Assembly: GCF_000389635.1 (NCBI RefSeq)
Contig: NC_021182.1
Coordinates: 310,001 to 374,000 of the forward strand
Direction of reading: 5' to 3'
Source: Clostridium pasteurianum BC1
Lineage (GTDB): Bacteria > Bacillota > Clostridia > Clostridiales > Clostridiaceae
Length of the DNA stretch: 64,000 nucleotides
In this document: one piece after another, positions 60,958-64,000 of the stretch
Position numbering within the stretch: position 1 is the stretch's first letter
Layout of the letters: every line of letters begins with the position of its first letter
Program-made: the position numbers and the translations under genes
Notes under the pieces: generated by a model
The model's database searches: none
Told to the model about the DNA's origin: nothing
The model's input: the letters and a program-made list of their open reading frames with translations, nothing else

Positions 60958-61378
60958 AAATGAAAAATTCTCTCTTTGAAGGTATTAATATTTTTTGCCC
61001 AGGATGTAATATCTCCTCTATATTATTTTTATTTTTTATAATTTCTGAGGTTCTCCATGGATTACATTCTGGAAGAAATTGCTCTGATATTGTGAGTAAG
61101 TTATCACCTTTTTTTACGGTGTATATAATATAATTTGCCATTAAAAATATACATACATCGTATAATCTTATGGAAATAAGCATTAAAATGCAGATAATGG
61201 CGACAATTATAGCCAGTAATATAAACTTTATTGAACTATCATCTCTATGCTTAAACAAAGTAAAAATAATGCCAGTTTCTAATAAAAGAGTAGAAACTAT
61301 ACCAACTCTAAATGTTCTGTTTTCTTCATCTGTTTTATGGATATTAAGACCTAGAAATTTAATTATAATTTTTTTCAT
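60956..61378 (-). CDS. Small membrane protein with C-terminal LysM domain
   Basis: 140 residues. Three hydrophobic segments (TFRVGIVSTLLLETGIIFTL; FILLAIIVAIICILMLIS; LYDVCIFLMANYIIY) are followed by a LysM domain (YTVKKGDNLLTISEQFLPEC, IIKNKNNIEEILHPGQKILI). Not a named family. LysM suggests contact with peptidoglycan. It is divergent from spoIIR, 280 bases away. Confidence 0.78.
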   Translation of the reverse strand: MKKIIIKFLGLNIHKTDEENRTFRVGIVSTLLLETGIIFTLFKHRDDSSIKFILLAIIVAIICILMLISIRLYDVCIFLMANYIIYTVKKGDNLLTISEQFLPECNPWRTSEIIKNKNNIEEILHPGQKILIPSKREFFI

Positions 61379-61658
61379 AAGTTATACAACCCCTTTTAGT
61401 TACATATGTTAAGAATTGCAATTTTAATATGTATCTCTCAATAAATTATCTTCACTAATAAGATAGTGTTTTAAGTAAATCTTATCTATTAGCTGTATTA
61501 ATTAAATATATTATTTTAATTGGAACTTATATATTTATTATTTTTATCATAATTATAGATTTATAATCTCTAAAAAAAAATTTCTTATTGTAATGAATAT
61601 AAATAGTATTTATGTAAATAATTAACAATATGATTATTGATTTTGAGGGGGATTATTG
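61379..61658. other. Divergent intergenic region of the LysM gene and spoIIR
   Basis: 280 AT-rich bases. spoIIR is sigma-F dependent in Bacillus, but I cannot find a good GTATA / GG-A-A-T pair here. GAGGGGG at 61645-61651 is the spoIIR ribosome site. Confidence 0.35.
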
Positions 61659-62360
61659 ATGAAAAAAGTTCTGATATTTATGGGGATAATGTTAATTAGT
61701 ACTATGCTAATTTGGAATTATAGTAAAAATAAAACTTATTTTACTACAAAAGTTGAGGCGAGAGAAGCAAATGAACAAGCTGACCAGCAGTGCATAGCTA
61801 AAAAAATAATAAGATTTCATGTTCTAGCTAACAGTGATTCTAATGAGGATCAAGCTTTGAAGTTAAAGGTCAGGGATAAAGTGTTAGCTTATATTGCTCC
61901 TAAGCTGAGTAATTCTAAGAGCATTGAGGAATCAAGAGAGATACTTAAAAAATACGATAAAAATATTAATGCAATAGCTGAGAGTGTAATAAGAGAAAAT
62001 GGATATAATTATTCCGTAAAGACAGAATTGAGTTATGTAGATTTCCCTGTTAAGTCCTATGGGACTATAGTGCTTCCGCAGGGACGATATGAAGCTTATA
62101 GAATTTTAATTGGCAGCGCTAAAGGACATAATTGGTGGTGTGTAATGTTTCCGCCTCTTTGCTTTACTGATATTACTAAAGGTAATGTGGAGGTTGAAAA
62201 GACTCAAGATGAAATGAAAAGTGCCTTAACTAAAGATGAATATGCGTTGGTAGATAATTCAAAAAATAATAGTGAAAATGTCAATAATAAAATAATAGTT
62301 AGATTTAAGTTGTTAGATGAGGTAAAAAAATTGGTAACTGATATAAAAGATAAAATATAA
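61659..62360 (+). CDS. spoIIR: Stage II sporulation protein R
   Basis: 233 residues. Signal/anchor segment (VLIFMGIMLISTMLIW), then the conserved core RFHVLANSDSNEDQALKLKV, FPVKSYGTIVLPQGRYEAYR, GSAKGHNWWCVMFPPLCFTD. SpoIIR is secreted by the forespore and triggers SpoIIGA to process pro-sigma-E in the mother cell. ATG 61659 follows GAGGGGG. The C-terminal tail is basic and poorly conserved. Confidence 0.94.
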   Translation: MKKVLIFMGIMLISTMLIWNYSKNKTYFTTKVEAREANEQADQQCIAKKIIRFHVLANSDSNEDQALKLKVRDKVLAYIAPKLSNSKSIEESREILKKYDKNINAIAESVIRENGYNYSVKTELSYVDFPVKSYGTIVLPQGRYEAYRILIGSAKGHNWWCVMFPPLCFTDITKGNVEVEKTQDEMKSALTKDEYALVDNSKNNSENVNNKIIVRFKLLDEVKKLVTDIKDKI

Positions 62361-62392
62361 AATAGCTGATTGCAAAACTAAAAAAGTAAACA

Positions 62393-62434
62393 CTGTAAAG
62401 GGGAATGCTGCTATAGAATCCCCTTTACTTTTTA
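62393..62434. terminator. Bidirectional terminator after spoIIR
   Basis: GTAAAGGGGA / TCCCCTTTAC stem with a 16-base loop, flanked by T and A runs, between convergent genes. Confidence 0.75.
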
Positions 62435-63586
62435 TATTTCATTTTTCATAATAGCAATTTCTCTTCTTTTAATAAGGTCATTTATAACATTAAAAATATT
62501 ATATCCACAGTTGGGCTTTGAAAATTTTTTACAGTTATGCTTCATTATTTTTAAAGTTTCAGAGGAACATAGAAGCTGCACTATTTTTTCTCTGCAATTG
62601 CTGCCATCACCTATACTTATAGCAAGATTGTGCTTTAATAAAAATTCCTCATTTTTTTCCTCTTGTCCAGGAATTGGAGAAAAAAGAACTAAGGGTATTT
62701 GACATATTAAGGCTTCAGATATAGTTAAACCACCTGGTTTTGTAATGAGAATATCACTACATTGCATATATTTGTTCACATCTTTAGTGAAACCTAGTAT
62801 TCTAGTATCTACATTAGAAGTTTTCTTAATAGACATAAGTTTTGTATAAAGCTTTTTATTGTTACCTGCAACCACTATTACTTGAATATTTTTAGTGGAA
62901 TTTGCTATTTGAGAATATATTCCTGAAATTCTCCCCATGCCAAGGCTTCCGCCCATAATAAGTATAACTTGTTTATTAGGATCTAATTTTAGTTCTTTGA
63001 GTGTATCATTGCGATTATATCTATCAAAAAAATCAGATCCTACAGGTATACCTGAATCAAATATAGAATTTCTATTTATGCCCCGATGTACCATTTCTTC
63101 TAGCATGTCTTTATTAGAAACTATATAGGAATCAACTTGTGGATATATCCAAAAGCTATGAGGTGCATAATCTGTAATTATGCAGACAATAGGAATATTA
63201 AGTTTATTTTTTTCTTTTAGTATTGACACCATTTCTACTGGGTACCAGTGAGTACATATTATTATATCAGGTTTAAACCTTTCTATGGCAGGTAGTATTT
63301 TATGAGCCATAATCTCAGTTAATTTATTTTTAAAGGATGATATACTAGCATCTTTATCAGTGTTTTCTGTAAATCTATAAATTTTGCCAAAAAGTGAAGG
63401 AGTAATTTTTAGTGTATTAAGGTAACCACCTATCAAAACTTTATTTAAAATTGGATTTATATATTTTATCGTATCTAATATCTTAACCTCCGAAACTGGT
63501 TCAAACTTTAAGATATAGTCTTTAAGTGCAAGAGCTGCATGCTTATGCCCTCCGCCTGCTGAAACTGAAAGTATTAAAGCTCTCAT
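62432..63586 (-). CDS. MGDG-synthase-type (UgtP-like) glycosyltransferase
   Basis: 384 residues of the GT28-type family that transfers sugar to diacylglycerol or similar lipids. N-terminal MGDG-synthase domain: MRALILSVSAGGGHKHAALA, IICTHWYPVEMVSILKEKNK, IITDYAPHSFWIYP. C-terminal donor domain: ILIMGGSLGMGRISGIY, MQCSDILITKPGGLTISEAL, PLVLFSPIPGQEEKNEEFL. Likely makes membrane glycolipids. ATG 63586 is used with AAGGGTGA upstream. Confidence 0.86.
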   Translation of the reverse strand: MRALILSVSAGGGHKHAALALKDYILKFEPVSEVKILDTIKYINPILNKVLIGGYLNTLKITPSLFGKIYRFTENTDKDASISSFKNKLTEIMAHKILPAIERFKPDIIICTHWYPVEMVSILKEKNKLNIPIVCIITDYAPHSFWIYPQVDSYIVSNKDMLEEMVHRGINRNSIFDSGIPVGSDFFDRYNRNDTLKELKLDPNKQVILIMGGSLGMGRISGIYSQIANSTKNIQVIVVAGNNKKLYTKLMSIKKTSNVDTRILGFTKDVNKYMQCSDILITKPGGLTISEALICQIPLVLFSPIPGQEEKNEEFLLKHNLAISIGDGSNCREKIVQLLCSSETLKIMKHNCKKFSKPNCGYNIFNVINDLIKRREIAIMKNEI

Positions 63587-63879
63587 TATTTTCACCCTTC
63601 AATTAAATTAAACTCAAGTATTAAAATTACATGTGTACAAATTATATTATACAACTTAGGCGTTTGAAAATAAATAACAAGTGAAAGGATGTCATATTTA
63701 TTTTACAGTTATCTTATATCGTAAAATATTAATTTAATTATACAAAATTTAAGATAAAGTATAAATATTTTTCTGAATATTTTACAAAAATTATAACTAT
63801 AGAGATTATATGATGAATAAGGAAAAGCAAATTACAAATAATAAGAAAAAGGCATATGAAAATAAAGGAGAGTTTTTCA
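63587..63879. other. Intergenic region with repeat copy D
   Basis: 293 AT-rich bases between divergent genes. It contains the repeat at 63655-63710 and AAAGGAG at 63864-63870 before the last gene. A 27-codon frame ending inside that gene is not supported. Confidence 0.35.
63655..63710. repeat. Dispersed inverted-repeat element, copy D (diverged)
   Basis: CTTAGGCGTTTGAAAATAAA, then TAACAAGTGAAAGGATGTC, matches the reverse complement of the right arm of copies A and C with several changes; the other arm is weak (ATATTTATTTTACAG). Confidence 0.45.
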
Positions 63880-64000
63880 ATGAATACAACTAAAAAGAGA
63901 ATAATATATACTATAGCAGTAGCCCTAATTGTAGTATTTTCAACCACATTTGCAATTCTTATGACTCTAGAGAGAATTGATTATAGAAATTATTTAATGG
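63880..64000 (+). CDS. Start of a membrane-anchored or exported protein (cut by window end)
   Basis: 40 codons (MNTTKKRIIYTIAVALIVVF, then STTFAILMTLERIDYRNYLM) with AAAGGAG nine bases upstream. A positively charged start and one hydrophobic segment indicate a signal anchor. Too short to identify. Confidence 0.6.
   Translation, partial: MNTTKKRIIYTIAVALIVVFSTTFAILMTLERIDYRNYLM

Noticed and set aside
63738-63947. Minus-strand frame at the window end
   Set aside because: Hydrophobic shadow of a plus-strand gene that has AAAGGAG and a signal-anchor start.

Overview
The window is very AT-rich DNA from an endospore-forming Firmicute, most likely Clostridium sensu stricto. Support comes from the sporulation genes yabG, veg, sipL and spoIIR in the clostridial order, CotS-type spore coat genes, the low GC, strong AGGAGG ribosome sites and frequent TTG/GTG starts. 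I cannot name the species.

Chromosomal left arm (1-15440): nadA followed by an in-frame nadB-nadC fusion; a radical SAM gene with a long leader; a gene-poor stretch carrying two copies of a structured repeat; an orphan solute-binding lipoprotein; then a spore-coat cluster. The cluster has three CotS-family kinase-like proteins, one CotS-like protein whose kinase residues are gone, a small coiled-coil protein and two GT4 glycosyltransferases. It is followed by yabG, the sporulation protease gene.

Prophage (15429-56319, about 41 kb): a siphovirus-type prophage sits inside the yabG coding sequence. A 13-bp core, GCAGGTGCTAATT, occurs at both ends. Joining the two chromosomal sides at the core restores an uninterrupted 325-codon yabG frame. 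The order is large serine recombinase, lysogeny-side genes on the minus strand (membrane protein, DUF4041/T5orf172 protein, ImmA-like peptidase, repressor), divergent switch with five operator-like palindromes, early genes (DnaD-like protein, SSB), an amino-acid racemase cassette, late regulator, packaging and head genes (HNH, terminase, HK97-type portal, ClpP-like protease, capsid), tail genes with a -1 frameshift chaperone pair, a carbohydrate-active island (GH9-like tail protein, acyltransferase, GH16), the tail-tip gene, lysis genes (GH25 lysin, holin), and late cargo (exported GH24 lysozyme with FG-GAP repeats, a repeat-rich exported protein). All virion and lysis modules appear present, so excision and particle formation are plausible.

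Chromosomal right arm (56320-64000): the 3' piece of yabG, a third copy of the structured repeat, veg, sipL, ispE, an N-terminally truncated HDOD gene, a LysM membrane protein, spoIIR, a diacylglycerol-glycosyltransferase-like gene and the start of one more membrane protein.

Main points: (1) the interruption of yabG, which resembles the known skin/sigK and SPbeta/spsM arrangements, so yabG may depend on prophage excision; (2) a three-copy element of about 200-285 nt with compensatory base changes and variable apical modules, which I cannot assign to a known family; (3) a catalytically dead CotS paralogue; (4) polysaccharide-active cargo in the tail operon.
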